From positions 80,277 through 144,276 of the forward strand of contig NZ_AUGV01000017.1 of assembly GCF_000422845.1 (NCBI RefSeq): a stretch of 64,000 bases of DNA. The letters run 5' to 3'. Below are positions 35,821 to 44,158 of this stretch, one piece after another. The stretch comes from Oceanobacter kriegii DSM 6294. Its GTDB lineage: Bacteria > Pseudomonadota > Gammaproteobacteria > Pseudomonadales > Oceanobacteraceae. Numbering within the stretch: position 1 is the stretch's first letter; each line of letters starts with the position of its first letter. Made by a program: the position numbers and the translations under genes. The notes below the pieces were generated by a model that searched no databases, was not told the origin of the DNA, and saw only the letters and a program-made list of their open reading frames with translations.

Positions 35821-35848
35821 CAGAATTCAAACGACCGTATGAATTCTG
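35821..35848. promoter_or_regulatory. 9-bp palindrome abutting the SCP2-gene promoter
   Basis: CAGAATTCA (35821-35829), 10-nt spacer, TGAATTCTG (35840-35848): perfect dyad arms one helical turn apart. It ends one base before the -35 element at 35850 and lies between the divergent sohB and SCP2 genes. The position suits an activator site. The protein is unknown. Confidence 0.5.
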
Positions 35849-35849
35849 G

Positions 35850-35878
35850 TTGACACCCGCAAGGCTGCGGCCTAGAGT
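35850..35878 (+). promoter_or_regulatory. Sigma-70 promoter of the SCP2-domain gene
   Basis: Consensus -35 TTGACA (35850-35855), 17-bp spacer, -10 TAGAGT (35873-35878). It lies 78 bp upstream of the start codon. Confidence 0.65.
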
Positions 35879-35956
35879 GGCAATCGACAAACAGCGTTGG
35901 CGAAAACCACAGTTTGCCTGCGAATTGCTGCCACATTAACAATAAGGAACCAAGCA

Positions 35957-36271
35957 ATGACTTCTGTTTCTGAAATCATCAACACCCTGAACAGCCGTTT
36001 TGACGCCGACGCGGCAGACGACCTGAACGCCACCTTCCAATTCAACATCGAAGACGGCGACGATTACTTCATCGTGGTAAAAGACGGTGCCTGTGAAGTA
36101 GGCCAGGGTGAAAACGACGACGCTGACGTTACCCTGATCATGAACACTGAAACCTTTGCGGGTATCGCTACCGGTGAAACCGACGGCATGCAGGCCTTCA
36201 TGTCTGGCCAATTGCGTGTTGAAGGCGACATGATGCTGGCAACCAAGATTGGTGAAATCTTCCCGGCTTGA
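35957..36271 (+). CDS. SCP2 sterol-carrier-domain protein
   Basis: 104 residues from the ATG at 35957 (ribosome site AAGGAA), a stand-alone SCP2 domain. The core runs ATFQFNIEDGDDYFIVVKDGAC, ADVTLIMNTETFAGIATGE and QAFMSGQLRVEGDMMLATKIG, with the usual GKLKxxGDxxLA-like ending. Such small acidic proteins bind lipids or acyl chains in the cytosol; the exact role is unknown. It has its own strong promoter and terminator, so it is a single-gene unit. Confidence 0.88.
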   Translation: MTSVSEIINTLNSRFDADAADDLNATFQFNIEDGDDYFIVVKDGACEVGQGENDDADVTLIMNTETFAGIATGETDGMQAFMSGQLRVEGDMMLATKIGEIFPA

Positions 36272-36285
36272 TTGCATTGCAAACC

Positions 36286-36318
36286 AACAAAAAACGGGCC
36301 GCTGGCCCGTTTTTTGTT
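36286..36318. terminator. Bidirectional terminator after the SCP2 gene
   Basis: AAACGGGCC-GCT-GGCCCGTTT core within a 15-bp perfect stem (36286-36300 with 36304-36318), with A- and T-runs. Convergent genes lie on both sides. Confidence 0.92.
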
Positions 36319-36377
36319 TCTGGTGTTTTCTTTTGCTGTCCGTCCGGGTGTTTCTAAAAACAGAGCGGTTTACAAAT

Positions 36378-37019
36378 TTACCAGTTACTGTCCAACGCCT
36401 TGGCAGCCACGTCATTCATGGCTTCTGCTTCCACGCCTTTGGCAGATACAGTAACGGCAAAGGTTGCGCCGTTAACCAGTGGCATAAAGACAGCGCTGCC
36501 CATTTCCGGCTTGAGCCAAAAGCCCTTTTCTTTCAAAACCGACCATACGTCGATCCAGCCACCCTGCCCCAGACCATAAACTGTACGCTCTGCGGTACGC
36601 TCCTGCTCCAGTGACAGGTAGCGACCACTCAAGCGGTCAATGCGGTAGACCGGTGCGGCAGCCAGTGAATCAATCGGGCCGGTCCAGCGCAGCAGACGGA
36701 AATCCAGCTGCCACTGATCGCCCTTGACGATGTAGCGTTGCTCGTTGCCTTCTTCGTCCACCAGCGACAGGTCGAATGTCTGATCGCCCACCTTATAGGT
36801 GCTGATGGTGACCGCAGGCTGAATGCCGTTGGCTTGCTTGTAGCTGTACAGGTCGACGCCGGAATACACCAGTAAAAAACCACCAAACAGCAGCAGTATA
36901 CCCGCGGTGCCTTTGATCCATTGAATGACCCAGGGTTTGCCGATCCACATCACGCCGACAACGATCAGGATCAACAGCATGACAACGGCAACAAACCCCA
37001 GCAGGCTAGATAACAGCAT
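36378..37019 (-). CDS. Membrane-anchored protein of unknown function
   Basis: 213 residues. Two N-terminal helices (about 4-24 and 37-56) are followed by a ~155-residue soluble domain that is likely beta-rich (DQTFDLSLVDEEGNEQRYIVKGDQWQLDFRLLRW, SGRYLSLEQERTAERTVYGL). Similar proteins are sometimes labelled multidrug-transporter-like, but no transporter fold is visible here. It lies 6 bp downstream of fimL on the same strand, so the two are probably co-transcribed. I do not recognise a function. Confidence 0.7.
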   Translation of the reverse strand: MLLSSLLGFVAVVMLLILIVVGVMWIGKPWVIQWIKGTAGILLLFGGFLLVYSGVDLYSYKQANGIQPAVTISTYKVGDQTFDLSLVDEEGNEQRYIVKGDQWQLDFRLLRWTGPIDSLAAAPVYRIDRLSGRYLSLEQERTAERTVYGLGQGGWIDVWSVLKEKGFWLKPEMGSAVFMPLVNGATFAVTVSAKGVEAEAMNDVAAKALDSNW

Positions 37020-37025
37020 GGCAAA

Positions 37026-38669
37026 TTATCCTTTCAGGTGAGCCAGGCTGTCCTGGGCCAGACGAACGGCTTCGTCTGCCCCTGAGGATTGGCCATTGAG
37101 GGAATCCATAAAGTACTCGACAGCGGTAATGGCGTCGGCAAAGGCTTCCATCTTGTGCTCTTCAATCACCTTGCTGGTGTCCTGAACATCGTGGTCAACG
37201 AAGTCACGCAGGGATTTCAGAATGTCGTACATGGTTTCATTGCCCATAAACAGCAGTGCTGCGGCAACGTCCGACAGGCTCTTGCTGACGTTGGCAACGT
37301 GCAGTACTTCACCGTCGGATTCCAGATACGCACCGATTGCGCGCTTGACCATCGCCAATGAGGTCATTGATTCCGACAGAATCGCAATGCGCGCTTCGTT
37401 GAGGCTGACCGGGTCAACGGCTGACTCTTCCGCCAGGTGCTTGGAGGTAATCGAGTGCAGGGTTTGTTCCAGACGGATGATTTCATCGGCAATGTCGTCG
37501 CCGTGCTCACGCAGCCCGGGTTGGCCAGCGGCTTCCAAACGCAGTGCCAATTGGGATGCACGTTCTGCGGCTTCCTGATTGTTGGCAATGATCAGGGTGT
37601 CGCCAATGCGACGGATGCTGTCGAGCAACAGCTGGAAGTCTTCACTGCTGAGGTCCAGGCGTTCGGACAGGTCGATCTGGTCTTTGACCTTTTGCAGTTC
37701 TTCCTGCAGGGCCAGTGCCAGTGACTCCAGCGCTGAACCGTCCGGGCCGGAGAGCTTGTTACGTGCCTCGGCCAGTTGCTCTTCCTTGATGCCGTTGGCA
37801 ACCTGGAATTCTTTCTGAACCTGGCGAATGGCTTCGCTTTCCGGCTTCGCCAGCGACACCAGATGCACAAATTCTTTCAGCAGCCAGTCGGGCTGTTTCT
37901 CGGCGAAGTAGCGACCTTCGGTCTCCTGAATGCGGCGAACCTGACGGTCGAGCTGACCCAGCAACGCCATGCGTGCAGGGGTGATTTCAAACTCTTCCTG
38001 TGACAGGGCTTCCAGAGCCGCCGATGCCACGTGCCAGAAAGTCCAGGACGCAACGCCCTGGCTGGCCTTTTCAAAGCGTTTTACCGCTCGCGACATGACT
38101 TGCACTGGTCCAAAACGTCCCTGGCCGCGAATCAAGCCCAGCAGGCCGAGTTGGTACATCTGACGAGCACGACGAAACGGGAAACGCGCCGCTTCGGCAA
38201 TGGCCTTCGGAGTGGAGATTTGCGGACGCAGATTGACCAGAAAGAAATAGGATTCCGGCAGTGCGGCATCACTGCGACTGCGGCGAATCTGGTTAATGAC
38301 AGGAATCAGCAGACTTGGTGATGTTGGCGAACCTTCAGCCATCAGTTCAACCAGGCGCTTGAGGTAGACGATGGCCTGGGTGAAAGCATTCAGTGTTGCG
38401 TTCGACAGGGCTTCACCACGGGCGTGACGGCCGGATTCGGCAAACTCCTCACAGAGGCGCTCTCCTGCCCTGAAATCCAGCATTTTGAACGTGCCACGAA
38501 TCTGCTGAATTTCGGCAAGAAATGCCTTCAGCTGATCCGGGTTGCCTGTTTCTGAATAATAATCCAGCTGGTTGGCTGCAGAATCCAGTGCGTTGAGAAC
38601 TTCACTCTTAACGAGATTAAGCGATACAGCAAACTGGGTTTCTTCATTTACAGTCTGTAGTTCTGCCAT
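37026..38669 (-). CDS. fimL: FimL, ChpA N-terminal-like regulator of type IV pili
   Basis: 547 residues from the ATG at 38669; an upstream in-frame TTG at 38690 is less likely. It is all-helical with three Hpt-like regions. The opening has LQQIRGT-type spacing (EIQQIRGTFKMLDFRAGERL) and the middle ALPESYFFLVNLRPQ, both as in P. aeruginosa FimL. FimL resembles the N-terminus of ChpA but lacks phospho-acceptor His residues. It scaffolds the Chp/FimV system that controls pilus function and cAMP signalling at the pole. Its neighbour nhaB is also the P. aeruginosa neighbour. The N-terminal Hpt-like region here lacks an obvious HxxKG box, as expected. Confidence 0.82.
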   Translation of the reverse strand: MAELQTVNEETQFAVSLNLVKSEVLNALDSAANQLDYYSETGNPDQLKAFLAEIQQIRGTFKMLDFRAGERLCEEFAESGRHARGEALSNATLNAFTQAIVYLKRLVELMAEGSPTSPSLLIPVINQIRRSRSDAALPESYFFLVNLRPQISTPKAIAEAARFPFRRARQMYQLGLLGLIRGQGRFGPVQVMSRAVKRFEKASQGVASWTFWHVASAALEALSQEEFEITPARMALLGQLDRQVRRIQETEGRYFAEKQPDWLLKEFVHLVSLAKPESEAIRQVQKEFQVANGIKEEQLAEARNKLSGPDGSALESLALALQEELQKVKDQIDLSERLDLSSEDFQLLLDSIRRIGDTLIIANNQEAAERASQLALRLEAAGQPGLREHGDDIADEIIRLEQTLHSITSKHLAEESAVDPVSLNEARIAILSESMTSLAMVKRAIGAYLESDGEVLHVANVSKSLSDVAAALLFMGNETMYDILKSLRDFVDHDVQDTSKVIEEHKMEAFADAITAVEYFMDSLNGQSSGADEAVRLAQDSLAHLKG

Positions 38670-38907
38670 GACGACCAATCGCAATTCCAAGCTTAAAGTT
38701 GGGGTTATTCTATCTGTATAACCCTTTGATGGCGAAACGTTTTAACCCTTTTTAATCACTACTATGTGACAAGATTCCTGCCCCTAATCACGCTTTTCTT
38801 ACTCAATTAGTATATTTTTCGTGCTTTACGACAGTATTGAAGCCGTCGGCAGTTGAAAATTATCCCTAGCTCATTAAATTTCCCGCACCCAAAAGAAGGA
38901 AATAATA

Positions 38908-40419
38908 ATGATCGCGTCGCTACACACCGCAGTGATGGGGAATTTTCTTGGCAATGCTCCGCTTTGGTACAAGAAAACCATCCTTGCTTTCCTCGCATTC
39001 AATGTTGTCAGTGTTTATACGTTGGGCACTTATATCACTGGCTGGTTGTTGATTGTCGAGTTCATTTTCACTCTGGCCATGGCTCTGAAATGCTACCCGC
39101 TGCAACCGGGTGGCTTGCTGGCCATTGAGGCCATTCTGCTGGGCATGGTCAGCCCACAAGTTGTGTACGAAGAAACACTGCACAACTTCCCGGTGATCTT
39201 GCTGCTGATGTTCATGGTGGCCGGTATCTTCTTTATGAAGGACCTGCTGCTGTTTGTGTTTACCAAAATTCTGCTGGGCGTTCGCTCCAAGACCATGCTG
39301 TCGTTGTTGTTCAGCGTCGTAGCTGCGGTGCTGTCGGCGTTCCTGGATGCACTGACCGTGACGGCGGTACTGATCAGTGTGTCGGTTGGCTTTTATAGCG
39401 TTTATCACCGGGTTGCCAGCGGCAAGAATTTCAACGTTGATCACAATCACGGTAACGACGAAGAATTACGTGAGAGTCACCGTCAGGATCTGGATCAGTT
39501 CCGTGCCTTTTTGCGCAGTCTGATGATGCACGGTGCAGTAGGCACGGCGTTGGGCGGTGTGTGTACGCTGGTTGGTGAGCCACAAAACCTGTTGATTGCC
39601 AAAGTGGCCGGTTGGGATTTCCTTGTCTTCTTCACCATCATGGCGCCAATCACGATGCCGGTATTGGTGTCTGGCCTGGCGGTTTGTGTGTTGCTGGAAC
39701 AAACCGGCAAGTTCGGTTATGGCGCCAAATTGCCAGCTGAAGTGCGCGGCATCCTGGAAGACTACGACCGTCGTCAGAGCGAGCAGATGGCACCCAAGCA
39801 ACAATTGCAGTTGGTGGTTCAGGGGCTGGTTGCGGTATTTCTGGTGGTTGGCCTGGCGTTTCATTTGGCCGAAGTCGGTTTTATTGGCCTTGCGGTAATT
39901 ATTTTACTGACGGCGTTCAACGGCGTTATTGAAGAACACCAAATCGGTAAGGCGTTTGAAGAAGCCATGCCATTTACGGCGTTATTGGTGGTGTTTTTTG
40001 CGATTGTTGGCGTGATTCACTCCCAGCATTTGTTCACGCCTATTATTGAGTGGATTCTTGATACCCGTAATGTTGAACCGTCATCCCAGCCAGGTGTGTT
40101 CTTCCTGGCCAACGGCATATTGTCGATGATCAGTGACAACGTGTTTGTGGCGACGGTTTATATTTCCGAGGTTAAATCGGCTCTGGATGCGGGTGAAATA
40201 TCCCGGGCGCAGTTTGATGCCCTGGCGGTCGCCATTAATACCGGTACGAACTTGCCGAGTGTGGCGACACCCAACGGCCAGGCGGCATTTCTGTTCTTGC
40301 TGACCTCGGCGTTGGCGCCGTTAATTCGTCTGTCTTACGGACGTATGGTGGTGATGGCGCTGCCGTACACGGTTGTGATGACGGGTGTTGGTTACTTTGC
40401 AGTGACACACTGGCTGTAA
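38908..40419 (+). CDS. nhaB: Na+/H+ antiporter NhaB
   Basis: 503 residues with about 12 membrane helices (E. coli NhaB 513). It exports Na+ (3 H+ per 2 Na+ in the studied homologues) across the inner membrane. Family marks are [20 protein letters not shown] at the start, [40 protein letters not shown] and [21 protein letters not shown]. Ribosome site AAGAAGGAAATAAT. The 238-bp gap to divergent fimL shows no recognised riboswitch. It fits a marine sodium economy together with nqrM-apbE. Confidence 0.95.
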   Translation: MIASLHTAVMGNFLGNAPLWYKKTILAFLAFNVVSVYTLGTYITGWLLIVEFIFTLAMALKCYPLQPGGLLAIEAILLGMVSPQVVYEETLHNFPVILLLMFMVAGIFFMKDLLLFVFTKILLGVRSKTMLSLLFSVVAAVLSAFLDALTVTAVLISVSVGFYSVYHRVASGKNFNVDHNHGNDEELRESHRQDLDQFRAFLRSLMMHGAVGTALGGVCTLVGEPQNLLIAKVAGWDFLVFFTIMAPITMPVLVSGLAVCVLLEQTGKFGYGAKLPAEVRGILEDYDRRQSEQMAPKQQLQLVVQGLVAVFLVVGLAFHLAEVGFIGLAVIILLTAFNGVIEEHQIGKAFEEAMPFTALLVVFFAIVGVIHSQHLFTPIIEWILDTRNVEPSSQPGVFFLANGILSMISDNVFVATVYISEVKSALDAGEISRAQFDALAVAINTGTNLPSVATPNGQAAFLFLLTSALAPLIRLSYGRMVVMALPYTVVMTGVGYFAVTHWL

Positions 40420-40448
40420 TACCGGCCAGAACCCAGATTCCCGGCACT

Positions 40449-40485
40449 AAAAAGCCCGCTGAAATGGTTGTTCCAGCGGGCTTTT
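40449..40485. terminator. Bidirectional terminator between nhaB and dnaQ
   Basis: AAAAGCCCGCTG and CAGCGGGCTTTT form a 12-bp stem with a 12-nt loop, between convergent genes. Confidence 0.85.
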
Positions 40486-40535
40486 GTTTGTCTTTCGTGC
40501 TGCTTCAGACGTCAGTCACACGTTAGTTATACGAA

Positions 40536-41243
40536 TCAGATCTGCCGCCAAATAGCCCCTTCGCTTTTCTTGTCGATCAGCTCCAGGAATTTCTCATGGG
40601 CCTGAACTTCCGCGTCGGTTGCTGTGATGATCGACAGCTCTGCGCCGGCGGCAGCGGATGTCAAGGCTTCAAGATCCAGTTTGGCTCCATCATCGTCGCC
40701 ATCGTCATCGACTGACAGCATCAGGTCGGTTTGACCACCGGTCATGAACAGGTAAACGTCGGCCAGAATCTCGGAGTCGAGCAAAGCCCCGTGCAGCTCA
40801 CGGTGGCTGTTATCAATATCGAAACGCTTACACAAGGCGTCGAGGGAAACCCTGGAACCCGGGAACATGTCGCGGGCCAGTTTCAGCGTGTCCAGCACGC
40901 TACAGAAGGTGCTGGTGGCAGGCAGGCCCAGTAGTTTGAATTCGGCATCCATCATGCCGACGTCGAACGCGGCGTTGTGAATCACCAGCTCGGCGCCAGC
41001 AATAAAGTCGATGAATTCCTGAGCAACGTCGGCAAATACCGGACTGCCCTGTTCTTCCAACCATTCGATCGAAATACCGTGAACGTTCTGGGCTTCTTCG
41101 TCGATTGGACGTTGTGGGTGGATGTATTTGTGAAAATGACGACCGGTCAATTTTCGTTCAATAACTTCCACGCAACCGATCTCAAGGATGCGGTGACCTT
41201 CACCAATACCGGTGGTTTCTGTATCGAGTACGACTTGTCTCAT
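40536..41243 (-). CDS. dnaQ: DNA polymerase III epsilon subunit (proofreading 3'-5' exonuclease)
   Basis: 235 residues (E. coli 243). DEDDh exonuclease: motif [10 protein letters not shown] (Asp 7, Glu 9), motif [16 protein letters not shown], motif [17 protein letters not shown] with the catalytic His. The C-terminal tail that binds the alpha subunit is present. It overlaps rnhA by 4 bp, and rnhA overlaps the methyltransferase gene by 4 bp. This is a coupled three-gene unit with the order known from pseudomonads. Confidence 0.95.
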   Translation of the reverse strand: MRQVVLDTETTGIGEGHRILEIGCVEVIERKLTGRHFHKYIHPQRPIDEEAQNVHGISIEWLEEQGSPVFADVAQEFIDFIAGAELVIHNAAFDVGMMDAEFKLLGLPATSTFCSVLDTLKLARDMFPGSRVSLDALCKRFDIDNSHRELHGALLDSEILADVYLFMTGGQTDLMLSVDDDGDDDGAKLDLEALTSAAAGAELSIITATDAEVQAHEKFLELIDKKSEGAIWRQI

Positions 41244-41674
41244 GACATTACCTTGGCGACGCCCTTGTTGGCCAACTGGTCAGCGCGTTCGTTTTCGGCG
41301 TGACCGGCGTGACCCTTAACCCATTGCCATTCTACCTGATGGCGGTTACAGGCTTCATCCAGTCGCACCCACAGGTCCTTGTTTTTGACCGGTGCTTTGG
41401 ATGCGGTTTTCCAGCCATTACGTTTCCAACCTGCCATCCACTGCTGGATACCCTGTTTGACGTATTTGGAGTCGGTGGTCAGTACCACCTCACAAGGGCG
41501 AGTCAGTGCCTCAAGCCCTTGAATGGCAGCCATCAACTCCATCCGGTTGTTGGTGGTATTGGCTTCGCCACCAAACAATTCTTTCTCTGCTTCTCCGAAG
41601 CGCAGCAGTGCACCCCAGCCACCAGCGCCAGGGTTACCTTTACAGGCGCCATCGGTGTATATCTCTACTTTCAT
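41240..41674 (-). CDS. rnhA: Ribonuclease HI
   Basis: Cuts RNA in RNA:DNA hybrids. 144 residues. The four carboxylates are in [16 protein letters not shown] (Asp 8), [10 protein letters not shown] (Glu), LTTDSKYV (Asp) and [10 protein letters not shown] (Asp). The basic handle [16 protein letters not shown] is present. It is coupled by 4-bp overlaps on both sides (methyltransferase upstream, dnaQ downstream). Confidence 0.96.
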   Translation of the reverse strand: MKVEIYTDGACKGNPGAGGWGALLRFGEAEKELFGGEANTTNNRMELMAAIQGLEALTRPCEVVLTTDSKYVKQGIQQWMAGWKRNGWKTASKAPVKNKDLWVRLDEACNRHQVEWQWVKGHAGHAENERADQLANKGVAKVMS

Positions 41675-42444
41675 TGTTTAAAACAGTTGCCTGTGGGTTG
41701 AATATTATGAATGGCCGGCAGCCGGGCAATGGCTGGCGTCGGCACAAAGTCCGGCCGCAGACTCCAGCGCCTTTGTTTCAGGCGCGTTGTACCTGCAACG
41801 GTCTTTCTGGCCACCAGTATATAGGCATTTGATGGTAGCCAGTTATGGCCAGCGGCGACCCGGTCGAAGCGTCGGCTGGCACTTTCTGTGATCATTCTAA
41901 GTGGCCAAAGATGAGCAATATGGGACACCCGTTCGACGCGGAAGTCGAGCAAGGTCAGCCAGTCTTCCAAACGGTTGGAACTCACGCAGTTGGCGATCCA
42001 GGGCAATTTGGCAGATAGCGTCATGGCAGCCTTGGAGGCACCAAAAATGCTGTAGGGGTTCCAGCCCACAATCACCAGGTAACCACTGGACTGCAACACC
42101 CGTGAGGCCTCTCTCACCATTTGGTGTGGACGTACCGACATATCGAGGCTGTGTTGCAAAATAACGGCTTCGACGGATTCGTCAGCAAGCGGCCAAAGAT
42201 CATCACTCATGCGAGCATCGCAATGGTTGTCCTTGGCCCACGGCATACCCATCACAAAGGCGTGACGCATGCGGTTGCGCTTGAGAAATCGGGGGGTGCT
42301 GTCGATGCCCGAATACAGCAGGTGCTGGCCCCGCAAATCGACCAGAACCTCGCGTAGCCAGCCTGCTTCCATGGCCAACAGGCGCTTGCAGGACGCCGAT
42401 GTCAGCCATTGGTTGTACGCTTCCGATTTGATTCTGACGCCCAT
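41671..42444 (-). CDS. SAM-dependent methyltransferase-like protein (PA1814 type)
   Basis: 257 residues from the ATG at 42444; a longer in-frame start at 42543 would touch mltD. Class I methyltransferase fold: [13 protein letters not shown] takes the place of the usual glycine-rich SAM loop, followed by LPW-like [33 protein letters not shown] and [13 protein letters not shown]. It is always next to rnhA in pseudomonads; the substrate is unknown. gloB, which commonly sits between this gene and mltD, is absent: mltD starts 99 bp away, divergently. The canonical SAM motif (GxGxG) is not clear, so activity is uncertain. Confidence 0.8.
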   Translation of the reverse strand: MGVRIKSEAYNQWLTSASCKRLLAMEAGWLREVLVDLRGQHLLYSGIDSTPRFLKRNRMRHAFVMGMPWAKDNHCDARMSDDLWPLADESVEAVILQHSLDMSVRPHQMVREASRVLQSSGYLVIVGWNPYSIFGASKAAMTLSAKLPWIANCVSSNRLEDWLTLLDFRVERVSHIAHLWPLRMITESASRRFDRVAAGHNWLPSNAYILVARKTVAGTTRLKQRRWSLRPDFVPTPAIARLPAIHNIQPTGNCFKQ

Positions 42445-42543
42445 ACTGCCGAGGCTCCCTTTACGATTCCGATGTGATGCTTTGTTGCTGAGGCTAACCG
42501 CAATCTCTAGACTGTCGGCCGAACATTCAGACATTTTAAGCAC

Positions 42544-44100
42544 ATGCGTTTAATCTCACTACCCACAATTCTGGCTCCCTTGGTTATTGTCACCGGCTGC
42601 AGTGCCACCAGCCCCAAGGAACCTGAAGAAGTATGGGCACCCAGTGCCCAGCCTGTACAGGTGTCCGACACCCCTGTTTCGGAGGAATTCATCAGCATTC
42701 AAACCACCGAGAACGTCTGGGATCGTATCCTTGATCGCTTTCAGCTGGATCTGGATGTTGATAATCCACGCTTGAAGGCCCAGCGCGACTGGTACATCAA
42801 GCACCCCGAGTACATGGCGCGCGTTACCAAGCGCTCCGAGCCTTATTTGTACTACATTGCCGAACAAATCGAAGCCCGCAACGTGCCCGGGGAAATTGCC
42901 CTGCTGCCGATCGTTGAAAGCGCTTTTGATCCATTTGCTTACAGTCATGGCCGTGCTTCCGGCGTGTGGCAGTTTATTCCTTCGACGGGCAAGTATTTTG
43001 GCCTGAAACAGGACTGGTGGTACGACGGCCGTCGGGATATTCGTGCAGCAACCAATGCGGCGCTGGACTATTTAAGCAGCTTGTCGCGCCAGTTCGACGG
43101 CGACTGGGAATTAGCACTGGCGTCGTATAACTCCGGCGGCGGCACAGTTCGTAAAGCCATTCGCAAGAATCGCAACAGGGGTATGGCCACGGACTTCTGG
43201 AATCTGGAACTGCCAAAAGAAACCCGAGCCTACGTTCCCAAATTGCTGGCATTGGCGCAGCTGCTGAAATATCCGGAGCGATACAAAAGCCCGTTTACCG
43301 CGGTGGCTAACGAACCTTATTTTGCCGTGGTGCAAACTGGCGGTCAGATTGACCTGACGCAGGTTGCCGAATTGGCCAATACCGAACTGGAAGAAATCTA
43401 TCGGCTGAATCCGGGCTTTAACCGTTGGGCAACCCACCCTGACGGCCCGCATGAAGTGCTGGTTCCGTACGAGGCTTACGATGAGTTTGTCTCTCGCCTG
43501 AGCGCCCTGCCAAGCAACAAACGTGTGCAGTGGAACCGTTACGTGGTGAAGTCTGGTGACAACCTGCAAACCATCGGCAAGCAATTTCGGACTACAGTTG
43601 ATGTTATCAAGCGGGTTAATGACCTGAGTAGCAATACCATTCGCGTGGGCCAAACCCTGTTGATCCCGGGAGCTATGAAAGGCCAGGCGGCGTATTCATA
43701 CAGCTTGACCCAGCGATTGGATCGCACCCGTAGCAATCGCCAGCCAAGTGGCACTAATAAAGTGGTGTACACCGTACGTTCTGGCGATTCTTTCTGGGGG
43801 ATTGGCAAGAAATATGGCGTGACCTCACGACAAATTGCTCATTGGAACGGTATGGCGCCGGGTGATCCATTGACCGTGGGGAAAAACCTGACGATTTGGA
43901 CCAAGGCGACACAAAGCTCGGGCCGTAAGGAGATTCGCCGGGTCACCTACACGGTGCGCTCGGGGGATTCTCTGGCCAGTATTGGCAGTCGATTCCGGGT
44001 GGGTGTGAACGACATCCGCAAATGGAACCCGAACGACACCAGCAGCAAGTACCTGCAACCTGGGATGAAGCTGCTGCTTTACGTCAACGTTGTGCGCTAA
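42544..44100 (+). CDS. mltD: Membrane-bound lytic transglycosylase D
   Basis: Cleaves peptidoglycan to 1,6-anhydro-muropeptides at the outer membrane. 518 residues. The lipoprotein signal ends at LVIVTGC (Cys 19). The SLT domain has its catalytic Glu near residue 125 in LLPIVESAFDPFAYS, with GVWQFIPSTGKYFGL and ALASYNSGGGTV following. Three LysM repeats start near 332, 407 and 466 (VKSGDNLQTIG, VRSGDSFWGIG, VRSGDSLASIG). The start is the ATG at 42544. E. coli MltD carries two LysM repeats, so one more is present here. Confidence 0.95.
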   Translation: MRLISLPTILAPLVIVTGCSATSPKEPEEVWAPSAQPVQVSDTPVSEEFISIQTTENVWDRILDRFQLDLDVDNPRLKAQRDWYIKHPEYMARVTKRSEPYLYYIAEQIEARNVPGEIALLPIVESAFDPFAYSHGRASGVWQFIPSTGKYFGLKQDWWYDGRRDIRAATNAALDYLSSLSRQFDGDWELALASYNSGGGTVRKAIRKNRNRGMATDFWNLELPKETRAYVPKLLALAQLLKYPERYKSPFTAVANEPYFAVVQTGGQIDLTQVAELANTELEEIYRLNPGFNRWATHPDGPHEVLVPYEAYDEFVSRLSALPSNKRVQWNRYVVKSGDNLQTIGKQFRTTVDVIKRVNDLSSNTIRVGQTLLIPGAMKGQAAYSYSLTQRLDRTRSNRQPSGTNKVVYTVRSGDSFWGIGKKYGVTSRQIAHWNGMAPGDPLTVGKNLTIWTKATQSSGRKEIRRVTYTVRSGDSLASIGSRFRVGVNDIRKWNPNDTSSKYLQPGMKLLLYVNVVR

Positions 44101-44158
44101 ACAAACCTTGGCAGGGCTATTGGGAGCCTGTTTGGACTTCTTTCTAAAGGAAATACAA

